NCBI RefSeq assembly: GCF_025452195.1
Contig: NZ_CP104973.1
Location: forward strand, 372,001 to 436,000
Length of the DNA: 64,000 nt
Direction: 5' to 3'
DNA from: Phyllobacterium zundukense
GTDB taxonomy: Bacteria > Pseudomonadota > Alphaproteobacteria > Rhizobiales > Rhizobiaceae
The notes beneath the pieces were generated by a model, which was not told where the DNA came from, made no database searches, and saw only the letters and a program-made list of their open reading frames with translations. Positions within the stretch are counted from its first letter, which is position 1. Every line of letters starts with the position of its first letter. This document shows positions 8,548-16,835 of the stretch, piece by piece. A program made the position numbers and the translations under genes.

Positions 8548-8621
8548 TGGAGCGGGTGAAGGGAATCGAACCCTCGTATGCAGCTTGGGAAGCTGCCGTT
8601 CTACCATTGAACTACACCCGC
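8548..8621 (-). tRNA. tRNA-Gly (anticodon CCC)
   Basis: The reverse complement folds into a 74-base cloverleaf with the acceptor stem GCGGGTG/CACCCGC, D arm with GTTCAATGGTAGAAC, anticodon stem GCAGC/GCTGC around the loop TTCCCAA, and T arm GGTTCGATTCC. The loop places CCC at positions 34-36, so it reads GGG codons. The 3' CCA is encoded in the DNA (8548-8550). Confidence 0.95.
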
Positions 8622-8674
8622 ATCTGCTTATCAATGTTCGTTGAAGCCCGTTCTTGTCAAGCGTTCGTCCCGCA

Positions 8675-9766
8675 TCATTTAAAGTGCTTTGACAATTTCA
8701 GGCCCTGTGCCTGGTAGTTGGAACCGAGATCGGTTCCGTAAAGCGCGCGCGGGCGCTCCAGCATATGCTCATAAATCAGGCGTCCGACGATCTGACCATG
8801 TTCGAGAATGAACGGTACCTCATGGCTGCGTACCTCAAGTACCGCGCGACTGCCGGTTCCACCAGCGGCAGTATGGCCAAAACCTGGGTCGAAGAAACCG
8901 GCATAGTGGACGCGGAATTCTCCAACCAGCGGATCGAACGGTGTCATTTCTGCGGCATAGAGCGGAGGCACATGTACGGCCTCGCGCGAAACCAGAATAT
9001 AGAACTCGTCGGGATCGAGCACCAGTTCGCGCGCCCCACGGTCATGGATCGGTTCCCAGAAATCAAAAAGGTCATGCACACCCCGTTTATCCACATCAAC
9101 GACACCGGTATGATGTTTGCCGCGATAGCCGACAAGACCGTTTGCATCGCCAGTCAGATCGATCGACAGTGCAATACCCCCGCCGGAAATGTTGGGCGTT
9201 TCGGACGCGACCAAGATTTCCGCCGCATGCAATGCCCTAAGTTCCACCTCTTCCAACTGCGCGCGCCCGGTGCGAAAGCGGATTTGCGACAGGCGCGATC
9301 CGGTACGCGCCACGATCGGAAAGGTGCGCGGACTGACCTCAAGATAAAGCGGGCCGTTATAGCCTGCAGGCACTTTGTCAAACTCCTGCGCACCGTCGAC
9401 GATGACGCGCGTGAAAATGTCCAGCCGACCGGTGGAGCTTTTCGGGTTGGCCGAAGCAGAGACCTCAGGCGGGAGATTCAGGCTTTCCAGCAAGGGAACG
9501 ATGTAGACACAGCCTGTTTCAAGCACCGCGCCTTCGGTCAGATCGATTTCATGCAGCTTGAGACGCTCGAGCTTATCGATAACGGCGGTTCCAGGCCCCG
9601 GCATGAAACTGGCACGAACGCGATAAGCTTTCGTACCAAGCCGCAGGTCAAGGCTGGCTGGCTGGATCTGGTCACCGTCGAAATCCCGCTCTGTCCTGAG
9701 CGCGCCGGCCTGATGCAGAGCCCTGATGCCGCTATCCGCCAGAATGCCCGCTTGATGTCTACCCAT
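8675..9766 (-). CDS. dcd: 2'-deoxycytidine 5'-triphosphate deaminase, long form (PF06559 type)
   Basis: About 363 residues, matching the long alphaproteobacterial DCD family rather than the 190-residue enterobacterial Dcd. Two halves with dUTPase-like folds can be made out; the first has IQPASLDLRLG, PKSSTGRLDIFTRVI and PLYLEVSPRTFPIVARTGSRLSQIRF, and the second repeats a related pattern ending near EVRSHEVPFILEHGQIVGRLIYE. It deaminates dCTP to dUTP for thymidylate synthesis in the cytoplasm. The start is uncertain: ATG at 9766 is taken; an in-frame TTG at 9787 is possible. It is divergent from the metZ riboswitch. Confidence 0.88.
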   Translation of the reverse strand: MGRHQAGILADSGIRALHQAGALRTERDFDGDQIQPASLDLRLGTKAYRVRASFMPGPGTAVIDKLERLKLHEIDLTEGAVLETGCVYIVPLLESLNLPPEVSASANPKSSTGRLDIFTRVIVDGAQEFDKVPAGYNGPLYLEVSPRTFPIVARTGSRLSQIRFRTGRAQLEEVELRALHAAEILVASETPNISGGGIALSIDLTGDANGLVGYRGKHHTGVVDVDKRGVHDLFDFWEPIHDRGARELVLDPDEFYILVSREAVHVPPLYAAEMTPFDPLVGEFRVHYAGFFDPGFGHTAAGGTGSRAVLEVRSHEVPFILEHGQIVGRLIYEHMLERPRALYGTDLGSNYQAQGLKLSKHFK

Positions 9767-9857
9767 GTCGATCGCCAAACCTCGCAAAAACGTACAAAAG
9801 CTTTAGCGTCTCCCCCGGTTGACGCAAGCGTTAGAGAGGATTAAAGCAGTTTTATCC

Positions 9858-9912
9858 CGTGGTGATTTGGCCGGCCGGCTTGCAGCCACGTTAAATAATT
9901 TGCTAAAAGAGG
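9858..9912 (+). ncRNA. SAM-II riboswitch aptamer upstream of metZ
   Basis: The conserved SAM-II pattern is visible: the P1 stem CGTGG (9858-9862) with CCACG (9886-9890), GTGATTTGG after the first strand, a GC-rich loop CCGGCCGGCTTGCAG, and then the A/T-rich pseudoknot strand TTAAATAATTTGCTAAAAGAGG. SAM-II RNAs bind S-adenosylmethionine and turn off methionine synthesis genes in alphaproteobacteria. It stands about 80 bases before metZ, exactly where this class is expected. Confidence 0.9.
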
Positions 9913-9959
9913 CCCGGTTTCGTCCGGCCTTTTTGCGATTCACGCAAGGCCGGTTTTTT
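9911..9959 (+). terminator. Overlapping intrinsic terminators in the metZ leader
   Basis: Two mutually exclusive hairpins share the strand CCGGCC at 9924-9929. Hairpin A pairs it with GGCCcGG at 9911-9917 and is followed by TTTTT at 9930-9934. Hairpin B pairs CCGGCC plus TTGCG (9933-9937) with CGCAA plus GGCCGG (9943-9953) and is followed by six T at 9954-9959. Hairpin A begins at the very end of the SAM-II aptamer. This looks like a transcription-stop expression platform, although SAM-II switches are best known for hiding the ribosome binding site. Confidence 0.75.
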
Positions 9960-9990
9960 ATTGGCCAGATTCTGGCAGATTGAGAAGACG

Positions 9991-11184
9991 ATGACCGCGA
10001 ACATCACCCGCAAGCTACGCCCCGCAACCCAACTCGTCCATGCCGGAACGCTGCGTTCGGGCTTTGGTGAAACGTCCGAGGCATTGTTCCTGACGCAAGG
10101 ATTTGTCTATCCCAGCGCCGAAGCCGCTGAAGCCCGCTTCAAAGGTGAGGAGCCGGGCTTCATCTATTCCCGCTATGCTAATCCGACAACGGACATGTTC
10201 GAAAAGCGCATGTGCGCACTGGAAGGTGCCGAAGATGCGCGCGCTACGGCGTCAGGCATGGCTGCTGTAGCGGCAGCCATTATCTGCCAGGTCAAGGCTG
10301 GCGATCACGTTCTGGCTGCAAGGGCGATGTTTGGTTCCTGTCGCTACATCATAGAAACGCTTCTGCCGCGCTATGGTGTTGACTTTACGTTGATAGATGG
10401 CTCGAAAATCGAGAACTGGCAAAACGCCATCCGCCCAAACACCAAGGTGCTATTCCTTGAAAGCCCGACCAATCCGACGCTGGAAGTCATCGATATCGCG
10501 GCTGTGGCACAGGTGGCCAATTCCGTCGGTGCCAAGCTCATCGTCGACAACGTCTTCGCGACGCCGCTCTTCCAGAAGCCGCTGGAACTCGGTGCCCATA
10601 TCGTTGTCTATTCCACAACTAAACATATAGATGGACAAGGTCGTTGTCTTGGCGGCGTGATCCTTTCCGACAAGCAGTGGGTAGACGAAAATCTGCACGA
10701 ATATTTCCGCCATACCGGTCCTGGTCTCAGCCCGTTCAACTCGTGGGTCATGCTGAAGGGTCTCGAAACATTGACCGTGCGTGTGCGCCAGCAGACGGAG
10801 AGCGCAGCAAAAATCGCCGATTTTCTTGCCGATCATCCGGCGATCTCCAAAGTAATTTATCCGGGACGTGCCGATCATCCGCAGGCTGATATCATCGCCA
10901 AGCAGATGTCGGGCGGTTCCACCCTGATCGCCTTCGAAGTCAAGGGAGCCAAGAAGGCGACTTTCAATGTCGAGAATGCCTTGGAAATCATCCAGATTTC
11001 CAACAATCTCGGCGATTCAAAGAGCCTGATCACCCATCCGACCACCACTACTCACAAGAATCTCACTGATGAGGCTCGCGCTGAGCTCGGTATTTCCGAT
11101 GGTCTGTTGCGGCTGTCAGTCGGGCTTGAAGATGCGGACGATCTGATCGAGGATCTCGATATCGCGCTGAAAGAGGCGCTGTAG
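9991..11184 (+). CDS. metZ: O-succinylhomoserine sulfhydrylase
   Basis: A 397-residue PLP enzyme of the Cys/Met metabolism family. The cofactor lysine is Lys211 in YSTTKHIDGQGR, with Asp186 in LIVDNVFATP contacting the PLP ring and the SRYANPTTDMFE substrate-entry motif at residues 60-71. The GQGRCLGG variant after the lysine fits MetZ, which makes homocysteine from O-succinylhomoserine and sulfide, rather than MetB or MetC. The ATG at 9991 is preferred over an upstream in-frame TTG at 9961 because GAGAAG lies just upstream and the TTG sits inside the leader. It is controlled by the SAM-II riboswitch. Confidence 0.93.
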   Translation: MTANITRKLRPATQLVHAGTLRSGFGETSEALFLTQGFVYPSAEAAEARFKGEEPGFIYSRYANPTTDMFEKRMCALEGAEDARATASGMAAVAAAIICQVKAGDHVLAARAMFGSCRYIIETLLPRYGVDFTLIDGSKIENWQNAIRPNTKVLFLESPTNPTLEVIDIAAVAQVANSVGAKLIVDNVFATPLFQKPLELGAHIVVYSTTKHIDGQGRCLGGVILSDKQWVDENLHEYFRHTGPGLSPFNSWVMLKGLETLTVRVRQQTESAAKIADFLADHPAISKVIYPGRADHPQADIIAKQMSGGSTLIAFEVKGAKKATFNVENALEIIQISNNLGDSKSLITHPTTTTHKNLTDEARAELGISDGLLRLSVGLEDADDLIEDLDIALKEAL

Positions 11185-11188
11185 AAGA

Positions 11189-11524
11189 TTAGAGGACGTG
11201 CCGCGCGGAGACTGATTTCGGCGCGGCTCTCTTCCAGGCGATCGCCATAGCGTGGCGTACTGCTTCGGGATCGGCCCTGTCCAGAACGACATAAGTCGAA
11301 CCTTTCTCGCCCCATCTTCCCGGCACAGGCTCAAACATATCTTTCGACGTCTCACGTAAGAGGGATTGATCTTCGCGGGTGAGCAACAATACACCGCGCA
11401 GTTTCTCTGGGCGCAACGTGGCGAAGATTTTTCCATTCACCCTAAAATCGGTCGTGTTGAAATGACTTGCCTGAGTAGTTTCAGGAAATGAAAGGGCCAA
11501 TTCTACGAATTCTTCGAGACTCAT
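11189..11524 (-). CDS. MmcQ/YjbR family protein
   Basis: A 111-residue protein of the small MmcQ/YjbR (DUF419) family, recognisable from LSFPETTQASHFNTTDFRVNGKIFATL near the N-terminus and the central EPVPGRWGEKGSTYVVLD. Members adopt a CyaY-like fold reminiscent of some DNA-binding domains, but no biochemical role is established. It is convergent with metZ, with only four bases between the stop codons. The ATG at 11524 is used; the preceding in-frame TTG is less likely. No clear ribosome binding site is visible. Confidence 0.82.
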   Translation of the reverse strand: MSLEEFVELALSFPETTQASHFNTTDFRVNGKIFATLRPEKLRGVLLLTREDQSLLRETSKDMFEPVPGRWGEKGSTYVVLDRADPEAVRHAMAIAWKRAAPKSVSARHVL

Positions 11525-11672
11525 CAATAGAAGTGCTTAGCTCCACCGAACGGCTTCATCTCTATATTAGCGAGAAATGCGCTGATCACGAAGGATTTAA
11601 ACCCAACTTTCTCTGGATGGTTGACGCGATGGCGCCGACCCGCGATATGAGGACAATAAACTGAGAGAAGGT

Positions 11673-12065
11673 ATGTATAAAGCCATTACCCGCGATATAG
11701 AAGTAACCGTCGAACCGTTCTATCTGGAGGAGCAATCCAACCCGGAAGAGAACCGCTATGTTTGGGGATACCGCATTACCATCGCCAACGACTCGGATAT
11801 TACTGTACAGCTGCGTGCTCGCTACTGGAAAATCACCGATGGTAATGGCCACATGGAGGAAGTACGCGGGCCGGGCGTCATCGGTGAACAACCTATTCTC
11901 AATCCCGGCGACTCCTTCCAGTACTCCTCTGGTTGTCCGCTAACCACAACATCTGGGGTCATGGTCGGCCGCTATACAATGCAGACCGACAGTGGAGTAC
12001 GCTTTGATATCGAGATTCCAGCATTCTCACTTGACCTGCCCGACCAGTTACGCACATTGAACTGA
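11673..12065 (+). CDS. apaG: ApaG (CorD) family protein
   Basis: A 130-residue protein matching ApaG from end to end: [29 protein letters not shown] at the start, then a fibronectin-like beta fold with the conserved [25 protein letters not shown] and MVGRYTMQ segments. ApaG proteins bind pyrophosphate-containing nucleotides and are linked to divalent cation homeostasis, but the exact reaction is unclear. A GAGAAGG site lies directly before the ATG. Its stop overlaps the start of the next small membrane protein by one base. Confidence 0.95.
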   Translation: MYKAITRDIEVTVEPFYLEEQSNPEENRYVWGYRITIANDSDITVQLRARYWKITDGNGHMEEVRGPGVIGEQPILNPGDSFQYSSGCPLTTTSGVMVGRYTMQTDSGVRFDIEIPAFSLDLPDQLRTLN

Positions 12066-12361
12066 TGCAAGATACAAATCGTACTCAATCGCCCTACATC
12101 AAGGCCTTGGCCTGTTCCGCCGTCGCATTTGCTTTGGCCATAGTCGCACAGTTCTTGGGCTATACTCTGCCAAGTTTCACAACTAGAACGGAAGCTGTCA
12201 GCCAGCTGGTCGCGCTGGTGATGGTTCCCGGCCTCATCGTCGGCCTGCTGGCGAAGAAATCAACGAGAGAATGGCCGCTGTGGCTGATTATCAGCGCATT
12301 CATCGCACTTCTGGTCGTCGTGACAACGGTCCATGAAATGACGGCGCCCATGCGCGCCTGA
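12065..12361 (+). CDS. Small membrane protein of unknown function
   Basis: A 98-residue protein with two to three hydrophobic segments (about residues 13-33, 45-62 and 70-90). I do not recognise its family. The ATG shares its first base with the apaG stop (TGATG), so it is almost certainly co-translated with apaG. It ends exactly one base before the convergent phnA-like stop. Coding character is supported by this coupling and by the orderly membrane-helix pattern. Confidence 0.72.
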   Translation: MQDTNRTQSPYIKALACSAVAFALAIVAQFLGYTLPSFTTRTEAVSQLVALVMVPGLIVGLLAKKSTREWPLWLIISAFIALLVVVTTVHEMTAPMRA

Positions 12362-12574
12362 TCAGGCCTTTTTCAGAAATTCGGTCTTAAGAACAAGACC
12401 CTTGACCTGCTTTGTGTTGCACTCAATCTCACCCTCGCGACCGTTCAACCGAATATTCTTGACGAGCGTGCCGCGTTTTATCGTTTCCGATGTGCCCTTG
12501 ACCTTGAGATCCTTGATCAAGGTAACGGCATCGCCATCGAAAAGCTCAATGCCATTGTTGTCTCTCACTTTCAT
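12362..12574 (-). CDS. PhnA/YjdM-like domain protein, short form
   Basis: Seventy residues corresponding to the C-terminal SH3-like part of PhnA (YjdM): VRDNNGIELFDGDAVTLIKDLKVKGTS, then KRGTLVKNIRLN and the ending VKGLVLKTEFLKK. The N-terminal zinc-ribbon half of full-length YjdM is missing, and no remnant precedes it. Despite the old name alkylphosphonate utilisation protein, the family has no demonstrated role in phosphonate use. It sits 17 bases downstream of hslO in the same direction and may be its operon mate. Confidence 0.8.
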   Translation of the reverse strand: MKVRDNNGIELFDGDAVTLIKDLKVKGTSETIKRGTLVKNIRLNGREGEIECNTKQVKGLVLKTEFLKKA

Positions 12575-12591
12575 GATAAGATTTCCACCTG

Positions 12592-13596
12592 TCAGTTCTT
12601 CGGCAAAAACTCTGCCGGATCGAACTCATATTCTGTCGAGCAAAATTCGCAGGTGACGTTAATCTTGCCGTCTTCGATGCTGTCGGTAATCTCTTCAGCA
12701 GTGAATCCAGACAGCACGCCGGCAATTTTCTCGCGTGAGCACGAGCAGTCATCGTTCACGGGCACCGCGTCGAAAACCCGGACGCCCCGCTCGTGGAACA
12801 GACGGTAGAGCAGTCGTTCGGCTCCAACTTGCGGATCGGTCAGTTCCGAGCTTTCGATCGTCGCAACGAGTGCCTTGATTTCAGCCCAGTCATCGTCTTC
12901 GACAAGGTCGATTTCATCATCGTCGTCGGATTCCGGCGCGTCACCCGCTGGTAGATCGCGCTGACGCATGCGCAGTTCCGATTCAGGCAGGAACTGCACA
13001 ATGAGCCCACCGGCGCGCCATTGCTCGACCGGCTTGCCGTCTTCGCCACGTTCGATCAGTTTAGCGACCGAAAGACGAAGGTCCGTGGGAATCTGCTCAG
13101 ACTGACGGAAGTAGGTCTTGGCGATCTCTTCGAGATTGGAACCATCGAGCGCAACGATGCCCTGATACCTCTGGGTGTATTCGCCCTGATCGACGGTGAG
13201 TGCGAGCGTGCCGCCGCCCATCAACTCTACGGGCGAGAGTCTGTTCTCAGCGATGGCTTCGGCCAAGCGCTCCTCGTCGTAGCGCGCGTAAGCGCGAACA
13301 GAATTCGGCGTGCGAAAGTCAACGACCAGCATGTCGACTGGGCCATCCGACTGTGACTGGAAGATGAATTTGCCATCGAATTTCAGCGATGTGCCCAGCA
13401 GTACGGTAAGGACGATCGCCTCCGCCAGAAGCTTCGCTACCGGCTCCGGATAGTCATGGCGGCTCAATATGTCGTCTAGTGTGGGTCCGAGCTGAACGGC
13501 ACGCCCGCGCGCATCCAGTTCCTGGACCTGAAACGGAACCACGGCATCATCGCCAGCGAATACATATTCGTCAGTGCGAATGGAAGTATCAGGCAT
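12592..13596 (-). CDS. hslO: Redox-regulated chaperone Hsp33
   Basis: A 334-residue protein with the Hsp33 N-terminal holdase domain and the C-terminal zinc switch. The four zinc cysteines are Cys284 and Cys286 (CSC) and Cys316 and Cys319 (CEFC). Under oxidising stress these form disulfides and the protein becomes an active holdase for unfolded proteins. A notable acidic insert ([15 protein letters not shown]) lies between the domains. AAGGAGG precedes the ATG at 13596, and the start lies within the end of argF (8-base overlap), so it is co-translated with argF. Confidence 0.95.
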   Translation of the reverse strand: MPDTSIRTDEYVFAGDDAVVPFQVQELDARGRAVQLGPTLDDILSRHDYPEPVAKLLAEAIVLTVLLGTSLKFDGKFIFQSQSDGPVDMLVVDFRTPNSVRAYARYDEERLAEAIAENRLSPVELMGGGTLALTVDQGEYTQRYQGIVALDGSNLEEIAKTYFRQSEQIPTDLRLSVAKLIERGEDGKPVEQWRAGGLIVQFLPESELRMRQRDLPAGDAPESDDDDEIDLVEDDDWAEIKALVATIESSELTDPQVGAERLLYRLFHERGVRVFDAVPVNDDCSCSREKIAGVLSGFTAEEITDSIEDGKINVTCEFCSTEYEFDPAEFLPKN

Positions 13597-14527
13597 CAGG
13601 GCGACCTCCTTCGAGGCACCAGGCAAGAATTGCCTTTTGTGCATGCAGACGGTTTTCCGCTTCGTCGAAGACGACGGAGTGCGGTCCGTCGATGACGGAG
13701 TTGGTAACCTCCTCGCCGCGGTGTGCGGGAAGGCAATGCATGAACAAGGCATCAGGGCCGGCATGTTTGAGCAATGCGTCGTTGACTTGGTATGGCATGA
13801 ACACGTTGTGACCGCGCGCACGGCCTTCCTGTCCCATCGATACCCAGGTATCGGTAACGATACAATCAACACCTTCGACGGCCGAAATTGGATCAGTCGT
13901 CAGTCTGATCCTGCCGCCAGCGCGCTTGGCCCAATCGAGATATTTGCTGTCCGGTTCGCTGCCTTCCGGCGTCGCGATGTTGAGATTGAAATCAAAACGC
14001 GCCGCTGCCTCGACGAGCGAGTGCAGCACATTGTTGCCGTCGCCTGTCCAGGCGAAAGTCCTGCCCTTCACCGCACCACGATGTTCTTCGAATGTCATGA
14101 TATCGGCCATGATCTGGCACGGATGCGTGTCATCGGTCAGCGCATTGATCACCGGTACCGTGGCGTTTTCGGCCATCTCGGTCAGCCGTTCGTGCGTTGT
14201 TGTTCGCATCATGATGATGTCGACATAGCGCGACAACACCTTTGCCGTGTCGGCAATGGTTTCGCTGCGGCCAAGCTGCATTTCCGATCCCGTTAGCATG
14301 ATCGTCTCGCCGCCGAGCTGACGCATGCCCACATCGAAGGACACGCGCGTGCGGGTCGAAGGCTTGTCGAATATCATCGCCAGCACCTTGCCGGCAAAAG
14401 GCTTGTCGACATTGCCGGCCTTGAGACGCGTTTTGCGGGCCCGCGCGTCGTTGAGAATGTGCCGCAAATCACCAGACGAAAGCGCCGATATATCCGTAAA
14501 ATGACGGAGGTCCTGTTTGATCATCAT
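13589..14527 (-). CDS. argF: Ornithine carbamoyltransferase (anabolic)
   Basis: A 312-residue enzyme with all the hallmark motifs: the carbamoyl phosphate loop STRTR at residues 57-61, HPCQ in the middle, and the ornithine-binding [11 protein letters not shown] near the C-terminus. It makes citrulline from ornithine and carbamoyl phosphate in arginine biosynthesis. It starts 11 bases after argD. Two ATGs are adjacent at 14527 and 14524; the first is used. The reading frame extends open upstream through argD, but that part has no family similarity. Confidence 0.95.
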   Translation of the reverse strand: MMIKQDLRHFTDISALSSGDLRHILNDARARKTRLKAGNVDKPFAGKVLAMIFDKPSTRTRVSFDVGMRQLGGETIMLTGSEMQLGRSETIADTAKVLSRYVDIIMMRTTTHERLTEMAENATVPVINALTDDTHPCQIMADIMTFEEHRGAVKGRTFAWTGDGNNVLHSLVEAAARFDFNLNIATPEGSEPDSKYLDWAKRAGGRIRLTTDPISAVEGVDCIVTDTWVSMGQEGRARGHNVFMPYQVNDALLKHAGPDALFMHCLPAHRGEEVTNSVIDGPHSVVFDEAENRLHAQKAILAWCLEGGRPDA

Positions 14528-14538
14528 GAGACTCGTCT

Positions 14539-15744
14539 CTACGCGCTTTTTAGTTTGGCTGTGACTGACAGACGCTCGGCTGCAGCTTCGATCCGGGCGA
14601 GGGCCTCGCGAGCATCCGCTTCGGTTGCAACCAGTGGCGGCAGAAGGCGGATGACGTTGTCGCCCGCACCGACGGTGAGCAAATGTTCGTCGCGCAAGGC
14701 TTGAACCATCGTGGTGTTTGGTACAGCACACTTCAGCCCAATCAGCAATCCGCGGCCGCGCACCTCGGAAATCGCTTCCGGATAGCGATCGGAAATTGAG
14801 GCCAGCCCCTGCTTCATGAACAGCGCAATCTGCTGCACATGTTCAAGGAAACCCTCTTCCAGAACGACATCGAGAACTGCGTTGCCTACAGCCATGGCTA
14901 GCGGATTACCGCCGTAGGTCGTTCCATGCACGCCGGCTGTCATCCCCTTGGCGGCCTCGGCGGTCGCAAGACATGCACCGAGTGGAAAGCCACCACCAAT
15001 ACCTTTGGCGACGGCTAGGATGTCCGGCGTTATACCAGACCATTCGTGTGCGAAGAGCTTGCCCGTGCGGCCCATGCCTGTCTGAACCTCGTCAAGGATC
15101 AATAGCAAGCCGCGCTCGTCGCAGAGTTTGCGCAGCGCGCGCAGTTCCTCGTCGGGAACCGGACGCACACCGCCCTCGCCCTGGATCGGTTCAATCAATA
15201 TGGCTGCGGTTTCGGGTCCAATCGCTGCCTTCAACGCCTTTTCGTCGCCAAAAGCCACCTGATCAAAGCCTTCGACCTTTGGTCCAAAACCCTCAAGGTA
15301 TTTCGGCTGACCACCAGCGGCAATCGTCGCCAGCGTACGGCCATGGAAGGCACCTTCAAACGTGATAATGCGGAACCGCTCAGGGTTACCGTTGACGTAG
15401 TGATAGCGCCGCGCCGTCTTGATTGCGCATTCGAGCGCCTCTGCGCCGGAATTGGTGAAGAACACCTTGTCGGCGAAGGTACCATCGACAAGTCGCTGGC
15501 CCAAGCGTTTCTGGCCTGGAATTTCATAGATGTTGGAGACATGCCATAGCTTCTCAGCCTGGCTTTTCAAAGCCTCGACGAGGTGTGGATGCGCGTGGCC
15601 AAGCGAATTGACAGCGATGCCGGCAGCGAAGTCGAGATATCGATCGCCGGCTTCGGTAATTAGCCACATGCCCTCGCCTCGCTCAAAGCGCAGATCCGCA
15701 CGAGCAAAAGTGTCGTAAAGCGGTTGCGCGTTTGCGTCCGTCAT
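14539..15744 (-). CDS. argD: Acetylornithine/succinyldiaminopimelate aminotransferase
   Basis: A 401-residue class III PLP aminotransferase. The cofactor lysine is Lys247 in [13 protein letters not shown], Asp218 ([14 protein letters not shown]) holds the pyridine nitrogen, and [15 protein letters not shown] at about 98-112 binds phosphate. It makes N-acetylornithine in arginine synthesis. The ATG at 15744 is preceded by GGAGG twelve bases upstream; an upstream in-frame TTG overlaps that site and is rejected. It is the first gene of argD-argF-hslO and has a terminator-like hairpin in its leader. Confidence 0.94.
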   Translation of the reverse strand: MTDANAQPLYDTFARADLRFERGEGMWLITEAGDRYLDFAAGIAVNSLGHAHPHLVEALKSQAEKLWHVSNIYEIPGQKRLGQRLVDGTFADKVFFTNSGAEALECAIKTARRYHYVNGNPERFRIITFEGAFHGRTLATIAAGGQPKYLEGFGPKVEGFDQVAFGDEKALKAAIGPETAAILIEPIQGEGGVRPVPDEELRALRKLCDERGLLLILDEVQTGMGRTGKLFAHEWSGITPDILAVAKGIGGGFPLGACLATAEAAKGMTAGVHGTTYGGNPLAMAVGNAVLDVVLEEGFLEHVQQIALFMKQGLASISDRYPEAISEVRGRGLLIGLKCAVPNTTMVQALRDEHLLTVGAGDNVIRLLPPLVATEADAREALARIEAAAERLSVTAKLKSA

Positions 15745-15815
15745 ATCGTCAAGGGCCTCCAAAACCCAGTTGCCAACCTGCTGATTGCAAAGAAGAAACC
15801 GGCAGCGATTAAATC

Positions 15816-15851
15816 AAAAAGCCGCCCCACAATGCCATTTTAGGGGGCGGC
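15816..15851 (-). terminator. Terminator-like hairpin in the argD leader
   Basis: On the minus strand GCCGCCCC (15851-15844) pairs perfectly with GGGGCGGC (15828-15821) across a 15-base loop and is followed at once by TTTTT (15820-15816). It points toward argD and ends about 70 bases before its start, so any transcript begun further upstream meets it before argD. It could be an attenuator of argD-argF-hslO, or end a short unannotated transcript. Confidence 0.65.
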
Positions 15852-15887
15852 CATACAATGGTAATATCGTCATTCGAACCTCGGTTG

Positions 15888-15929
15888 TCAAATGAACACT
15901 TTACGAGTCCTCACGGTGACCCGAGCCAT
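15888..15929 (-). CDS. Possible arginine-containing leader peptide upstream of argD
   Basis: A 13-codon frame, MARVTVRTRKVFI, ends with TGA 37 bases before the terminator-like hairpin of the argD leader. Three of its 13 residues are arginine (CGG, AGG, CGT; AGG and CGG are often rare), which is what a ribosome-stalling attenuator for an arginine gene would need. The ribosome binding site is weak and another ATG in a different frame lies just upstream. Such a short frame can occur by chance, so this is a hypothesis. Confidence 0.3.
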   Translation of the reverse strand: MARVTVRTRKVFI

Positions 15930-16189
15930 TTATGCATTTACGATTTCGTCCCTGCGACCTTAGCGAGCAAGCCCAAGCTGCTTAGCGGGGTGTTTTTGCA
16001 ACAGTTAACCGCGCAAGTTGGGGAAAACCCCAAAAACCCTTACCCGTATGCTCGCCCGACTCTTGTCACAGAGTCATCCCATATTGTACGTTGGGAAACG
16101 AAATAGCTAGATTTCGTGCGGCGTCCTCGTCATCTGAATAGATATAGTATCAGGCCAATCTGGAGCAATCCAGATACGAGGAAGGATTC
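15905..16189. promoter_or_regulatory. Cluster of GANTC methylation sites upstream of gcrA
   Basis: Four GANTC sites (15905-15909, 16058-16062, 16071-16075, 16185-16189) lie in the 490-base gap between divergent argD and gcrA. GANTC is the CcrM methylation site, and in alphaproteobacteria GcrA itself works at promoters carrying it. The last site is about 50 bases before the gcrA start, suiting cell-cycle-linked autoregulation. The rest of this gap holds the argD leader. Confidence 0.45.
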
Positions 16190-16236
16190 AGTCTAACGTC
16201 CGCACAAAACTGAGCCCCATATGGAGCTAGGAAACG

Positions 16237-16761
16237 ATGAACTGGACAGATGAGCGCGTAGAGCAGCTAAAGAAACTTTGGGCCGAAGGTCTGAGTGCAA
16301 GCCAGATCGCAGCACAACTGGGTGGTGTCAGCCGCAATGCTGTCATCGGCAAGGTACATCGGTTGAAGCTGTCGGGACGTGGCAAGACCACATCAACCCA
16401 GACACGCAGCAAGAAGGTCAACACCAGTGCGTCCAGCGGTCATCGAAGCGCCGGCTCCCTCGGACATATGTCGAGCAGGGTCGTAAACCGGAGTGTCGGC
16501 GCAACCGCATTGCAGACAGAATACAGCACTGATCTCGTGACGCACACTGTCACGAAGACTGTGACGGATGTTGTGGTGCCGATTTCCCGGCGGCTCGAAC
16601 TCGTGCAGTTGAGTGAACGGACTTGCAAATGGCCGGTTGGTGATCCTTTGCAGCCGGATTTCAATTTCTGCGGCAATGACGTCGGCGACTCCGGGCCCTA
16701 CTGCACCTATCATTCGCGTTTGGCATATCAGCCAGCTTCGGATCGTCGCCGCATCCGGTAG
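16237..16761 (+). CDS. gcrA: GcrA cell-cycle regulator
   Basis: A 174-residue protein with the GcrA N-terminal helix-turn-helix (MNWTDERVEQLKKLWAEGLS, then SQIAAQLGGVSRNAVIGKVHRL, residues 1-45), a variable Ser/Thr-rich linker, and the conserved C-terminal domain with CKWPVGDP and a closing FCGNDVGDSGPYCTYHSRLAY segment. In Caulobacter and Brucella relatives GcrA binds sigma-70 RNA polymerase and activates genes with methylated GANTC promoters. GGAGCTAGGA precedes the ATG. A strong terminator follows at 16784-16809. Confidence 0.95.
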   Translation: MNWTDERVEQLKKLWAEGLSASQIAAQLGGVSRNAVIGKVHRLKLSGRGKTTSTQTRSKKVNTSASSGHRSAGSLGHMSSRVVNRSVGATALQTEYSTDLVTHTVTKTVTDVVVPISRRLELVQLSERTCKWPVGDPLQPDFNFCGNDVGDSGPYCTYHSRLAYQPASDRRRIR

Positions 16762-16783
16762 CTTCCGGTGCAGACAACCCTTT

Positions 16784-16809
16784 GAGGCGCCCAGTGGCGC
16801 CTCTTTTTT
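16784..16809 (+). terminator. Intrinsic terminator of gcrA
   Basis: A perfect 8-bp stem, GAGGCGCC at 16784-16791 and GGCGCCTC at 16796-16803, encloses the loop CAGT and is followed by six T. It sits 22 bases after the gcrA stop. Confidence 0.92.
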
Positions 16810-16835
16810 GTAACGAGCCAATGGTCGTCCGAAGG

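Noticed and set aside
12362..12574. Phosphonate utilisation gene
   Set aside because: PhnA/YjdM has no proven role in phosphonate metabolism, and no phn genes are present.
15858..16106. An 82-codon plus-strand frame upstream of gcrA
   Set aside because: No ribosome binding site, no family resemblance, and it runs antisense through the argD leader hairpin region; treated as chance.
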